Below, piece after piece: positions 7,767 through 16,444 of a DNA stretch of 64,000 bases. Below the pieces are notes generated by a model. It was not told the DNA's origin. It made no database searches and saw only the letters and a program-made list of their open reading frames with translations. The position numbers and the translations under genes were made by a program. Origin of the DNA: JBGPYB01 sp041493035 (GTDB lineage: Bacteria; Acidobacteriota; Vicinamibacteria; Fen-336); NCBI GenBank assembly GCA_041493035.1, contig JBGPYB010000003.1, positions 1 to 64,000 of the forward strand. Direction: 5' to 3'. The stretch's first letter is position 1; the number at the start of each line of letters is the position of its first letter.

Positions 7767-9370
7767 GCCTCCACCAGGACGCGCTCCAGAATCTCGGGCT
7801 CGCGCTTCTCCATCAGCCGGGCGGCTCCGGCCACGAGCATGGCGTAGACGCAGGCAGCGCCCGCCAGCCCCAGCGGAAGCGTGGCGGCCCAGAGCCACGG
7901 ACGACCCAGAAGAGCCGGGAGCCACGCGAGAAAGGCGAACGGGCTGGAGAGGACGAGTGCGAGGACGAGGAGCATCAGGCTGACGGCTGCCGCCCCGAGC
8001 CCCCGACCTCGGGCCGCGGCGCGACCGTAGGGATTTGCGGCCGCTCCGGGCACGGCCATCGGAAAGAGAATCGACATGTAGTTGTCGACCCCCGCGGAGA
8101 GCATGAGCGTGAGCACGGCGATGGTCGCGGCAGCAGGAACGTAGGTGGGCGGAGCCAGGAAAACCGTGGCCAGAGCCAGCGTAAGCAGGCTCGGAAGCCG
8201 GAAAGTCAGAGCCGCGAGGTTCTTGCCGACGAGAACGCGCCAACGATCCACTGGGAAGAGAAGGAGAAGTGCTATCCCGCGGCGTTCCATGCCGAGGGCA
8301 TTTGACCCGAAGGTGGACACGCCCACAAAGGATGCGAGGAGCAGGACCGGCGTCCCTGAGGCGAGAGACGGTCCGCCACGGGAGAGAAAGAACAGAACGA
8401 CGATCGATCCCGCGAGGCCCATGACCAGCACGGCCCGCAGGCCTGGATCGCGCCACGCCAGACGAAGGTCCTTCTCGACGAGCGCCCCGAGAGCGCCCGG
8501 CAACGCCATGCGCGACGGACGCCGTGAGCGGACGGCGCCCCCGCCCATCGCGATGTGGCCCCGCTGGATGCCCTGTACGAGCCCCGCCGAGGCTGCCATC
8601 GCTCCACCGATCGCGGCCGTCGCCAGGAGACCGTAGGCCACCGCTGGCACGGCCTGACCGCGACCGGCGTGTATCGCCGCCCGCACTCCCCAAGCATACG
8701 GAGAGGCCATGAAGACATCCCTTGCCGACAACGCGTGGGCCACAGTCGCCAACCCGCCCGGGCCACTCGTCAAGAGCAGAAGGGGAGCGAGGCTCAGGAG
8801 AAGCCCGGCAGCGAGGCCAAGGAAGAGAAGGATGTCGTGGAGGCGCCTCTGGCGGGAGAGGCCGTGGAGAAGTAGCCCCGCGACCTGAGCGCAGGCGAGG
8901 ATCAGGACGAACGTCAGGGCGACCCCGAGCAGGGCTGCGGGAAAGCGAATGGCGTTTACTCCGGCAACCGCCGCCGCCGCCGCAACCAGGATCGGCGCCT
9001 CGGCGAGGGCGGCAGGCTGGGCCAGGTTGGCCACCAGGGACGAGACGGCCAGGGTCGACAGCGGAATCGGGAAGTGCATGAGCCGCGAGACGTCCGCGGC
9101 CTCCGAGAGGACGACCCCCGCCAGCAGTGGCGATGCCGCCCAGAAGAGGCCGATCCCCGTGGCGGCTGCCGAAGCCATGGGCAGCACCAACTCGGGCTCG
9201 GTCCCCTCGAGTCCGCGGAAGACGCCGAAGACGATCATGCTGCCGAGGGCCGAGAAGACGAGAGCGCCGGGAACGAAGAAGAGGAGGCCGAAGGCCCGCT
9301 CCCGAGCGCCGAGCAGTCGCCGCAGGTCCATGCGCCAGCGGCACGCGACGAGAGCGATCAGCCGATCCAT
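7763..9370 (-). CDS. ABC transporter permease
   Basis: 535-residue integral membrane protein with many hydrophobic segments, for example FGLLFFVPGALVFSALGSMI, VALTFVLILACAQVAGLLL and VSLMLLVLALVLSSPFAFLA. The arrangement, a long permease without a large periplasmic domain beside a single ATPase, resembles ABC-2/exporter systems of unknown substrate. It overlaps the ATPase gene by 13 bases and tyrA by four, so it is translationally coupled inside the aromatic-amino-acid section of the operon. Export of an amino acid, an aromatic intermediate or a peptide is possible, but nothing in the sequence names the substrate. Confidence 0.85.
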   Translation of the reverse strand: MDRLIALVACRWRMDLRRLLGARERAFGLLFFVPGALVFSALGSMIVFGVFRGLEGTEPELVLPMASAAATGIGLFWAASPLLAGVVLSEAADVSRLMHFPIPLSTLAVSSLVANLAQPAALAEAPILVAAAAAVAGVNAIRFPAALLGVALTFVLILACAQVAGLLLHGLSRQRRLHDILLFLGLAAGLLLSLAPLLLLTSGPGGLATVAHALSARDVFMASPYAWGVRAAIHAGRGQAVPAVAYGLLATAAIGGAMAASAGLVQGIQRGHIAMGGGAVRSRRPSRMALPGALGALVEKDLRLAWRDPGLRAVLVMGLAGSIVVLFFLSRGGPSLASGTPVLLLASFVGVSTFGSNALGMERRGIALLLLFPVDRWRVLVGKNLAALTFRLPSLLTLALATVFLAPPTYVPAAATIAVLTLMLSAGVDNYMSILFPMAVPGAAANPYGRAAARGRGLGAAAVSLMLLVLALVLSSPFAFLAWLPALLGRPWLWAATLPLGLAGAACVYAMLVAGAARLMEKREPEILERVLVEA

Positions 9371-10134
9371 GTAAGATCCTGTCGGCGGACGTCGGCGTCC
9401 ACGAGCTTGAGGAAAACGTCCTCGAGGCTCGCGTCCTGTCCCACCGCTCGCTGTGCGCGGATCTCATCAAGAGAACCCTGAGCCACGATGTGGCCGCGGT
9501 CGATGATCGCGACCTCGTCGCAAAGGCGCTCCACGACGTCCAGGACGTGAGTGGTGAAGAACAGCGTCACGCCCTTCTGGGCCATCCGCCTTAGCAGGTC
9601 CGTCACGATCCGTCCCGAGATCGGGTCGATGCCGTTCAAAGGCTCATCGAGGAAGACGACCCGCGGATTGTGGATGAGCGCCGCTGCCAACGCGACCTTC
9701 TTCTTCATCCCCTGGGAGTAGTCGAGGAGAAGGGTCCCGCGATCTTCGGCGAGCGACAGGAACTCGAGCAGCTCATCGGTGCGACGACGCGTTTCCGCCG
9801 CCGACAGCCCGTACATGCGGCCGGCGAAGTGGAGGTACTCCTCGCCGGTCAGACGCTCGTAGAGCGGCAGTTCCTCGGGAAGCACTCCGATGATCTTCTT
9901 GATCTCCAGAAGGTTGCCGCTGATGGGGTGCCCCTCGATGGACGCATCCCCCGACGTCGGACGCAGGAGCCCCGTGAGCATCTTGATGGTCGTGCTCTTC
10001 CCCGCGCCGTTCGGTCCAAGGAATCCAAAGAAGCGTCCGCGGGCGATGCGAAACGAGAGGGAGTCGACGGCGGTCTTCTGTCGGAAGACCTTGGTCAGGC
10101 CCGACACGACGATCGCATGTGACGCCTCGTCCAT
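9358..10134 (-). CDS. ABC transporter ATP-binding protein
   Basis: 258 residues with a complete nucleotide-binding domain: Walker A GPNGAGKST near residue 40, Q-loop in IGVLPEELPLYERLTGEEYL, signature LLDYSQGMKKKVALAAAL, Walker B VVFLDEPLNGIDP and switch histidine in FFTTHVLDVVE. The family resembles CcmA/ABC-2 exporters (export or gating of membrane complexes) rather than solute importers. No binding-protein gene is next to it. It lies directly after the aroF stop with no gap and overlaps its permease. Confidence 0.93.
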   Translation of the reverse strand: MDEASHAIVVSGLTKVFRQKTAVDSLSFRIARGRFFGFLGPNGAGKSTTIKMLTGLLRPTSGDASIEGHPISGNLLEIKKIIGVLPEELPLYERLTGEEYLHFAGRMYGLSAAETRRRTDELLEFLSLAEDRGTLLLDYSQGMKKKVALAAALIHNPRVVFLDEPLNGIDPISGRIVTDLLRRMAQKGVTLFFTTHVLDVVERLCDEVAIIDRGHIVAQGSLDEIRAQRAVGQDASLEDVFLKLVDADVRRQDLTWIG

Positions 10135-11187
10135 CTACCTACGCCCCCCCGAGCCGACCGTCGGCGCCAGGGGAATCGTGCGACCGAGGACGGGGGCAAT
10201 GACCCTCAACTCTCCCATCAGGGACTCGAACTGATGCGGATAGAGGCTCTGGGCACCGTCGGAGAGTGCCTTCTCAGGGTTGTCATGGACCTCGATGAGC
10301 AGCCCGTCGGCTCCGGCAGCGATCGCCGCGCGGGCCATCGGCGTCACCTTGTCGCGCCGCCCCGTGCCGTGGCTCGGATCCACGATGATCGGCAGGTGGC
10401 TGAGCTTCTTCACGACGGGAATCGCCGAGATGTCCAGGGTGTTTCGTGTGGCGTTCTCGAAGGTCCGGATCCCTCGTTCGCAGAGAACTACCTGGCTGTT
10501 GCCTCCCGCCAGGATGTACTCGGCCGAGAGGAGCCACTCTTCGATGGTGGCCGAGAGGCCTCGCTTCAGAAGCACCGGCCGTCGCACTCGGCCCAGCTCC
10601 TTCAGGAGGTCGAAGTTCTGCATGTTGCGCGCACCCACCTGAAGGCAGTCCACGTAGCTGAGCATCATTTCGAGGGTCCGAACGTCCATGATCTCGCTGA
10701 CCACGGCCAGGCCGGAAGCGTTGGCCTCGTCGCGCATCCAACGGAGCCCCTCCTCACCGTGCCCCTGGAAGGAATAGGGTGACGTCCGCGGCTTGAAGGC
10801 GCCTCCGCGGAGGACGCGCGCCCCGGCCGCGCGGACGGAGCGGGCCACGGTCCCGAGCTGTTCGCGGCTTTCCACGGAGCACGGCCCCGCCATGACGATC
10901 ACCTCGGCCCCGCCCACCGGAACCCCGGCGATGTCGACGACGGTATCCTCTGCTTTGAACGTGCGGCCCACGAGCTTGTACGGCTCGGATATTTTCACCA
11001 CCTCGCGGACACCGGGAATCAACTCTAGAACCCCGGGATCCACGACCTGACGCGGAACGCCCACGGCCCCAAGAACCGTGTGGCTCACCCCGGTGGAGCG
11101 GTGGACGTCATATCCGACCCCCACCAGGGTTTCGATCACCTTCTGGACCTGTTCCTCGGTGGCTGTGTGCTCCATCACGATGACCAT
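10135..11187 (-). CDS. aroF: 3-deoxy-7-phosphoheptulonate (DAHP) synthase, type I beta with N-terminal regulatory domain
   Basis: 350 residues. It condenses phosphoenolpyruvate and erythrose 4-phosphate, the first step of the shikimate pathway. Residues 1 to about 90 (VIVMEHTATEEQVQKVIETL) form the ferredoxin-like domain known from Thermotoga-type enzymes, where tyrosine and phenylalanine bind for feedback control. The barrel carries VIVMAGPCSVESREQ, RGGAFKPRTSPYSFQG, LQVGARNMQNF, VLLKRG and VDPSHGTGRRD, which hold the metal and substrate residues. It lies two bases after aroQ. Regulation is probably by allosteric feedback at the protein and by the operon leader at the transcript. Confidence 0.95.
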   Translation of the reverse strand: MVIVMEHTATEEQVQKVIETLVGVGYDVHRSTGVSHTVLGAVGVPRQVVDPGVLELIPGVREVVKISEPYKLVGRTFKAEDTVVDIAGVPVGGAEVIVMAGPCSVESREQLGTVARSVRAAGARVLRGGAFKPRTSPYSFQGHGEEGLRWMRDEANASGLAVVSEIMDVRTLEMMLSYVDCLQVGARNMQNFDLLKELGRVRRPVLLKRGLSATIEEWLLSAEYILAGGNSQVVLCERGIRTFENATRNTLDISAIPVVKKLSHLPIIVDPSHGTGRRDKVTPMARAAIAAGADGLLIEVHDNPEKALSDGAQSLYPHQFESLMGELRVIAPVLGRTIPLAPTVGSGGRR

Positions 11188-11189
11188 GG

Positions 11190-11507
11190 CTACCCCTGCT
11201 CCTTGTTCTCAGAACCCTCTTCATCTGCCGCGAGGCGCTCCAGCCGCCGGCTCTCGTCGATGACGCGCTCGAAGACCCGCCTGACGGCCAGAGAGTCGAG
11301 AGGCCCCGGGTTCTCGCGCATGACGCGCTCCAGGATGGTCTGCTCCCGTTCCGGCGAGTAGACGGGCAGGCCAAGGAGCCGCTTCACTCGCCCGATCTCG
11401 ACGGCACACGCCGATCGGCTGTTGAGCAGGCGCATGAGCTGGTTGTCGATGGCATCGATGCGCCGGCGCCACTCGTCGATCTCCTTCAGAGCGCGCTCTT
11501 CAGCCAT
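11190..11507 (-). CDS. aroQ: Chorismate mutase (AroQ type)
   Basis: 105 residues, all-helical AroQ chorismate mutase converting chorismate to prephenate. The first helix has the catalytic arginine pattern EWRRRIDAIDNQLMRLLNSR. The second region has IGRVKRLLGLPVYSPEREQ and the third LAVRRVFERVIDESRRLE. It stands alone, without prephenate dehydratase or dehydrogenase domains. It overlaps trpA by 22 bases and is followed after two bases by aroF, so the branch-point enzyme sits between the tryptophan and the general aromatic genes. Confidence 0.93.
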   Translation of the reverse strand: MAEERALKEIDEWRRRIDAIDNQLMRLLNSRSACAVEIGRVKRLLGLPVYSPEREQTILERVMRENPGPLDSLAVRRVFERVIDESRRLERLAADEEGSENKEQG

Positions 11508-12262
11508 CGGACCTGCCCTCCCACGTCGCCGTCCGGGTGCTCTTCGATGAAGCGCACGAGGGCGCTCCCCACCACGACTCCGTCGGCCACGGCCGCCGCG
11601 GCCGCCACTTGCTCCGGTGTCGAGATGCCGAAACCGACTGCCACGGGAATGTCGGCCATCGCCTTCAGGCGACCGATCAGCGGGCCGGCGTCGGCCGAAA
11701 GACGCCCCTGCTCACCCGTCACACCGGTGCGACTCACGGCGTAGACGAATCCCCGGGACGCGGCGGCGACGCGGCGCAGCCGTTCGTCGGGGCTCGTCGG
11801 CGCGGCGAGGAATACCGTGTCGAGATCAGCGGCGCGTGCGGTGGATAGCCATCCGCCCGCCTCTTCGGGCGGCAGATCCGTGATCAGTATCCCGTCGGCT
11901 CCAGCGTCACGGGCCTCGCGGGCGACCCTCTCGAGACCGTAGCGAAACAATGGATTCATGTAGCTGAAGAGAAGGAGCGGGACCTGGCTCCGGCGCCGGA
12001 TCCGCCGCACCAGCTCCAGCACTCCGCCGAGGCTTGTCCTCGACCGTAGCGCTCGTTCGCTGGCACGCTGAATCACGGGCCCGTCGGCCAGCGGGTCGGA
12101 GAACGGCACGCCCAGTTCGAGGACATCGACACCCGCGTGGTCCAACTCGACGGCGATCTCCTCCGTTCGGTCGAGGCTCGGGTCTCCCGCCGTCACGAAG
12201 CCGACGAAGGCCTTCTGGCGCTTCTGCCGCAGGGCGAGAAATCGGTCCGAGATCCGCGTCAT
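11486..12262 (-). CDS. trpA: Tryptophan synthase alpha chain
   Basis: 258 residues. It cleaves indole-3-glycerol phosphate to indole, which is channelled to TrpB. TIM-barrel landmarks are FVTAGDPSLD, VDVLELGVPFSDPLADGPVIQ (with the catalytic glutamate and aspartate), LFSYMNPLFRYG, GILITDLPPEEA, YAVSRTGVTG and VAVGFGISTPEQ. ATG 12262 overlaps the trpB stop (ATGA); the frame is open further upstream but homology begins here. Confidence 0.97.
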   Translation of the reverse strand: MTRISDRFLALRQKRQKAFVGFVTAGDPSLDRTEEIAVELDHAGVDVLELGVPFSDPLADGPVIQRASERALRSRTSLGGVLELVRRIRRRSQVPLLLFSYMNPLFRYGLERVAREARDAGADGILITDLPPEEAGGWLSTARAADLDTVFLAAPTSPDERLRRVAAASRGFVYAVSRTGVTGEQGRLSADAGPLIGRLKAMADIPVAVGFGISTPEQVAAAAAVADGVVVGSALVRFIEEHPDGDVGGQVRWLKSAL

Positions 12263-13440
12263 CCCAAGATCCCGAGGTCCTTGTCGCCACGCCCGCTGAG
12301 GTTCAGGAGGATCCGCTTGCCGCGGAGGGCGGCAGCCTCTCGCAGCACCCACGCCACCGCATGGGCCGATTCCAGCGCCGGAATGATCCCTTCCGTCTCC
12401 GCGAGCAGATGGAAGGCTGCCAGCGCGTCCTCGTCTCCGACGGAGGCGTACTGCACGCGCTTCTGGTCGTGGAGCCAGGCGTGCTCCGGACCCACCGCGG
12501 GATAGTCAAGGCCCGCGGAGACGGAATGGGTCGGCAGCACGTTCCCCGCTTCGTCTTGGAGCAAGTAGGTCTTCGTACCGTGGAGGATGCCGATCCGGTT
12601 GTCATCTCCCTCGTCCCGGCCCGTCAGGAAGCGCGCCGCATGGTCCCCGGGCCTCGCGGAGCGCCCTCCCGCCTCGACACCGACCATTGCGACGGGGTCT
12701 TCCAGGAACGCGTGGAAAAGGCCGATGGAATTGGAGCCGCCGCCGACGCAGGCCACGAGGAGATCCGGGAGGGCCCCTGTGGCCCCGAGAAACTGGCGTC
12801 GCGCTTCAATACCGATGGTGGCCTGGAAATCGCGAACCATCATCGGATACGGGTGCGCGCCGAGCGCCGATCCCAGAAGGTAGTGGGTCGTCCGCACGTT
12901 CGTGACCCAGTCGCGCATCGCTTCGTTGATGGCGTCCTTGAGGGTCCGTGCCCCCGAAAGAACGCCGCGCACTTCTGCGCCCAGGAGGCGCATGCGGCGC
13001 ACGTTGGGCTCCTGGCGGGCCATGTCCTCGGTCCCCATGTAAACCACGCATTCGAGACCCATGAGGGCGCAGACGGTAGCGCTCGCCACGCCGTGCTGGC
13101 CGGCACCCGTCTCGGCCACGACCCGGCGTTTCCCCATTCTCTTGACGAGCAGGGCCTGACCCAGGGCGTTGTTGATCTTGTGCGCGCCCGTGTGGCAGAG
13201 GTCCTCGCGCTTCAGATGCACCTGGCAACCGGCCCTCTCCGAGAGCCGGGCGGCATACGTGAGAGGCGTCGGTCGTCCGACGTAGTCGCGAAGAAGCGTC
13301 CGAAGCTCTTGCTGAAATGAGGGATCCTGACGGGCGACGCCGTAGGCCTCCTCCAGCTCGCGGAGGGGCTCCATGAGGGTCTCGGGGACGTAGCGTCCCC
13401 CGTAGGGACCGAAGTGCCCGGCCGCGTCCGGCAGTGTCAC
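12259..13440 (-). CDS. trpB: Tryptophan synthase beta chain
   Basis: 393 residues. This PLP enzyme joins indole and serine. It opens with the TrpB1 signature GHFGPYGGRYVPETL. The PLP lysine lies in LKREDLCHTGAHKINNALGQ, the tunnel region contains AETGAGQHGVASA, the phosphate loop is VACVGGGSNSIGLF, and the end has LSGRGDKDL. The GTG start at 13440 overlaps the trpF stop (GTGA). Confidence 0.98.
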   Translation of the reverse strand: MTLPDAAGHFGPYGGRYVPETLMEPLRELEEAYGVARQDPSFQQELRTLLRDYVGRPTPLTYAARLSERAGCQVHLKREDLCHTGAHKINNALGQALLVKRMGKRRVVAETGAGQHGVASATVCALMGLECVVYMGTEDMARQEPNVRRMRLLGAEVRGVLSGARTLKDAINEAMRDWVTNVRTTHYLLGSALGAHPYPMMVRDFQATIGIEARRQFLGATGALPDLLVACVGGGSNSIGLFHAFLEDPVAMVGVEAGGRSARPGDHAARFLTGRDEGDDNRIGILHGTKTYLLQDEAGNVLPTHSVSAGLDYPAVGPEHAWLHDQKRVQYASVGDEDALAAFHLLAETEGIIPALESAHAVAWVLREAAALRGKRILLNLSGRGDKDLGILG

Positions 13441-14072
13441 GACGCTCGCCTCGCGGCTTCGATGAACGCTCTCACTCGGCCTTCATCCTTTCGCCCCGGG
13501 GCCGACTCGACGCCGCTCGAAACGTCCACACCGTCGGGGCGCACCGCGCGAACCGCCGCCGCAACATTCTCCGGATCGAGACCGCCCGCGAGCACCAGGA
13601 AGGAGACCCGCTTCCGCACCTCTTGGACCAGGCGCCAGTCGAACGTGCGGCCGGTCCCACCAGTCGATCCATCCGACCGCGTGTCGAGAAGGATGCCCGC
13701 GACCCGCCCTTCGTAACGCAGGGCGTCGGCGGCGACAAAATCCGGCCCCACTCCTACGGCCTTCCAGCAGCGGCGCGGAAGGTTGACCAACGACTCCGGG
13801 GCTTCCGTGCCATAAAGCTGGAGGATGTCCAGCTCCGCTTCGTCGGCAATCTGAGACAGCTCTTCCGGCCGGGGATCCACAAAGACACCGACCCGCACGA
13901 TGGAGGCAGGGAGTCCCGCCGCAATGATGCGGGCCTTCTTCGGATCGATCGCTCGGGGGCTCCTGTTCCAGAACACGAAGCCCACGGCGTCGGCTCCCGC
14001 CTCAGCGGCCGCCAACGCGTCGCTCGAACGAGTGATCCCGCAGATCTTCACGAAGAGCCTGCTACGCGACAT
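13437..14072 (-). CDS. trpF: Phosphoribosylanthranilate isomerase
   Basis: 211 residues. It converts phosphoribosylanthranilate to its ribulose form. VKICGITRSSDA contains the catalytic cysteine; GFVFWNRSPRAI, VGVFVDPRPEE, LDILQLYGTE, LLDTRSDGSTGGTGRTFDW (catalytic aspartate) and VLAGGLDPENVAAAV follow the family order. It is a stand-alone gene, not fused to trpC, and overlaps trpC by 11 bases. ATG 14072 is where homology starts. Confidence 0.96.
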   Translation of the reverse strand: MSRSRLFVKICGITRSSDALAAAEAGADAVGFVFWNRSPRAIDPKKARIIAAGLPASIVRVGVFVDPRPEELSQIADEAELDILQLYGTEAPESLVNLPRRCWKAVGVGPDFVAADALRYEGRVAGILLDTRSDGSTGGTGRTFDWRLVQEVRKRVSFLVLAGGLDPENVAAAVRAVRPDGVDVSSGVESAPGRKDEGRVRAFIEAARRAS

Positions 14073-14886
14073 CGGGGCCTGTGTCGTCGGGGGCTGCGGC
14101 GCTGATGAGGCGCTCGAGAGCCGCGCCGGGGTCGGTGGCCAGCATGAGGTGCTCGCCCACGAGGACAGCGGCGAAGCCGGCGTTCCGAAGGCGCCGGACA
14201 TCGGCGCCGCTGGTGATGCCGCTTTCGGCCACCGCAACGACGTCGTCGGGAATCGAGTCGGCCAGGCGGTAGGACACGTCGAGGGACACCTGCAAGGTTC
14301 TCAGGTCCCGGTTGTTCACACCCACGAGACGTGCTCCCGCCCCGAGAGCGCGAGACAGTTCCTCTTCGTCGTGGACCTCCACGAGTGCGTCAAGGCTGGT
14401 CTCCACCGCAGCGGCGAGCAGCGTCTTCAACTCGGCATCGGAGAGAGCGGCTACGATGAGGAGGATGGCGTCGGCCCCCGCGATCCACGACTCCCAGATC
14501 TGATAAGGGTCGATGATGAAGTCCTTCCGGAGCGACGGGAGGAGCGTCGCCGACCGCGCCTGCTGGAGATCGTCGAGGTTTCCCCCGAAGTACTCCTCCT
14601 CGGTCAGGATCGACAGGGCCGCGCCCCCGCCGATCTCGTAGGCTTGCGCCACCAGTACGGGATGGAGGTCCGAGCGGATGGGGCCTCGCGACGGCGAGCG
14701 CCGCTTGAACTCGGCGATGACGTTGACGCGGTCGGGCCGCGCGATGGCGGTGGCGAAATTCCTCCGGCCACCAGGCGTCGGCGAGTTCGAGAGGATGCGG
14801 TCGAGGGGAAGCTCTTTGCGGCGTTCGTGAACCCGCGCCCGAGTGCGCGCGACGATCTCTCCCAGGATGCTGACGGACCCGCTCAT
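14062..14886 (-). CDS. trpC: Indole-3-glycerol phosphate synthase
   Basis: 274 residues. It closes the indole ring. Barrel landmarks are VNVIAEFKRRSPSRGPI (catalytic lysine), LSILTEEEYFGGN, LLPSLRKDFIIDPYQI, ALVEVHDEEEL, LVGVNNRDLRTLQV and VAESGITSGADVRRL. The start ATG overlaps the trpD stop (ATGA). Confidence 0.97.
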   Translation of the reverse strand: MSGSVSILGEIVARTRARVHERRKELPLDRILSNSPTPGGRRNFATAIARPDRVNVIAEFKRRSPSRGPIRSDLHPVLVAQAYEIGGGAALSILTEEEYFGGNLDDLQQARSATLLPSLRKDFIIDPYQIWESWIAGADAILLIVAALSDAELKTLLAAAVETSLDALVEVHDEEELSRALGAGARLVGVNNRDLRTLQVSLDVSYRLADSIPDDVVAVAESGITSGADVRRLRNAGFAAVLVGEHLMLATDPGAALERLISAAAPDDTGPDVA

Positions 14887-15881
14887 GTCTGACTCACCTC
14901 AATAACGCGGCTAAGAAGACGGGCGGCCCGGCCATCGTCGATGGCTTCGGCCGACTCCCGCGCTCCCTCCCGCAAACCCGATGCACGTCCCGCCACGACC
15001 AAGGCCGCGGCGGCGTTGAGCACAACCACGTCTCGACAGGGCCCGCCCGTGCCCCCGAGGACCTCTCGAGCCATCGCGGCGCTCTGGGCAACCGTCGCGC
15101 AACGTAGAGCCTCGATGTTCGCCAGCGGAAGCCCTGCGTCTTCGGGAGACATCGTGAAGAGGCGGATCTCCCCGTTCTCGAAGGCCGCAACCGAAGTCGG
15201 CCCCGCGATGGAGACTTCATCCAGCCCTGACCCGTGCACGACCCACGCCCTCCGCGTGCCGAGACGACCGAGGCAGGCCGCCACGAAACGAAGCAACTCG
15301 GATCGTGGAACCCCCACCACCTGCGCCTCGGGGTGCGCGGGGTTGGTGAGAGGTCCCAGGAGGTTAAAGGCGCTGCGAGCGCCCAGTTCCTTCCGGGGAA
15401 GGGCGGCATGTCGCGTCGACGCGTGGAAGGCTGGGGCGAAGAGAAACGCCCATCCGACTTCATCGAAGGAGCGCTGCGTCGTGGCGACGGAGGTATCGAT
15501 GCGCGCGCCCAGGGCCTCGAGCACGTCCGCGCTGCCGCACCCACCCGACGACGACCGGTTGCCATGCTTGGCCACCGGGACGCCGCACGCAGCCACGACC
15601 AGGGATGCCACCGTCGATATGTTGAACGTGCCGGCGCCGTCGCCGCCCGTGCCGCAGGTGTCGATCGCTCCCGGCGCCGCGAGGGATACCGCCCGGGCCC
15701 GCATCGTCCGAGCGAAACCGACGATTTCGTCCTCGGTCTCGCCACGCGCGGCGAGGGCCGCGAGGAGCCCGCCGATCTGCGCCGGCGTCGCCTGACCGTC
15801 CATGAGAGTCGACATGGCCCGGCCCGCATCGCTCTCGGTGAGCCGTTCCCCCTTCATCACCTTTGCGAGGGCGTCCTTCAT
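14883..15881 (-). CDS. trpD: Anthranilate phosphoribosyltransferase
   Basis: 332 residues. It attaches phosphoribose to anthranilate. The glycine-rich PRPP loop DTCGTGGDGAGTFNIST, VAKHGNRSSSGGCGSADVLEALG, FLFAPAFHASTRHA and FNLLGPLTNPAHPEAQVVGV are all in place. It is a separate protein, not fused to the TrpG amidotransferase domain as in enteric bacteria. It overlaps both neighbours by four bases. Confidence 0.97.
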   Translation of the reverse strand: MKDALAKVMKGERLTESDAGRAMSTLMDGQATPAQIGGLLAALAARGETEDEIVGFARTMRARAVSLAAPGAIDTCGTGGDGAGTFNISTVASLVVAACGVPVAKHGNRSSSGGCGSADVLEALGARIDTSVATTQRSFDEVGWAFLFAPAFHASTRHAALPRKELGARSAFNLLGPLTNPAHPEAQVVGVPRSELLRFVAACLGRLGTRRAWVVHGSGLDEVSIAGPTSVAAFENGEIRLFTMSPEDAGLPLANIEALRCATVAQSAAMAREVLGGTGGPCRDVVVLNAAAALVVAGRASGLREGARESAEAIDDGRAARLLSRVIEVSQT

Positions 15882-16444
15882 CGTCGGTCCAGGAAGTTGC
15901 GGAGCAGATCTTTCCCGGTGGAGGTCAAGATGCTCTCGGGGTGGAACTGGACGCCTTCCAAGGGGTGGCTGCGATGTCGCAGGCCCATGACAATCCCGTC
16001 GTCGGTCCAGGCCGAGACCTCGAGACAGTCGGGGACCGATTCCTTCGCGACGATCAAGGAGTGATACCGCGTGGCCGTGAACGGGTCCGGCAAGCCGGCG
16101 AAGACGGTGCGACCGTCGTGACGCACCTCGGAACTCTTCCCGTGCATGAGCTTTGGGGCCCGCACGACGCGCCCGCCGAAGGCCTGACCGAGGGCTTGAT
16201 GACCGAGGCAGACGCCCAGGAGCGGCACGCGACCCGCCGCGCGGCGGACCAGCTCGAGCGTAATCCCCGATTGGTCCGGGGTGCCCGGCCCGGGCGAAAT
16301 GACGATCCGGTCGGGGCGCGTCGCCATCGCCTCATCGACGCTCATCTCGTCGTTCCGAATCACTCGCATCTCCGCTCCCAGCTCACCGAGATACTGGTAG
16401 AGGTTGTATGTGAAGGAGTCGTAGTTGTCGACGAGGAGGATCAC
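15878..16444 (-). CDS. trpG: Anthranilate synthase glutamine amidotransferase subunit
   Basis: 188 residues. It supplies ammonia from glutamine to TrpE. VDNYDSFTYNLYQYLGELG at the N-terminus, ISPGPGTPDQSG, the nucleophile cysteine in LLGVCLGHQALGQAFGG, and the histidine/glutamate pair in VQFHPESILT make a complete class I amidotransferase. GTG start overlapping the trpE stop. Like many TrpG proteins it could also serve p-aminobenzoate synthesis, as no pabA is visible here. Confidence 0.96.
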   Translation of the reverse strand: MILLVDNYDSFTYNLYQYLGELGAEMRVIRNDEMSVDEAMATRPDRIVISPGPGTPDQSGITLELVRRAAGRVPLLGVCLGHQALGQAFGGRVVRAPKLMHGKSSEVRHDGRTVFAGLPDPFTATRYHSLIVAKESVPDCLEVSAWTDDGIVMGLRHRSHPLEGVQFHPESILTSTGKDLLRNFLDRR

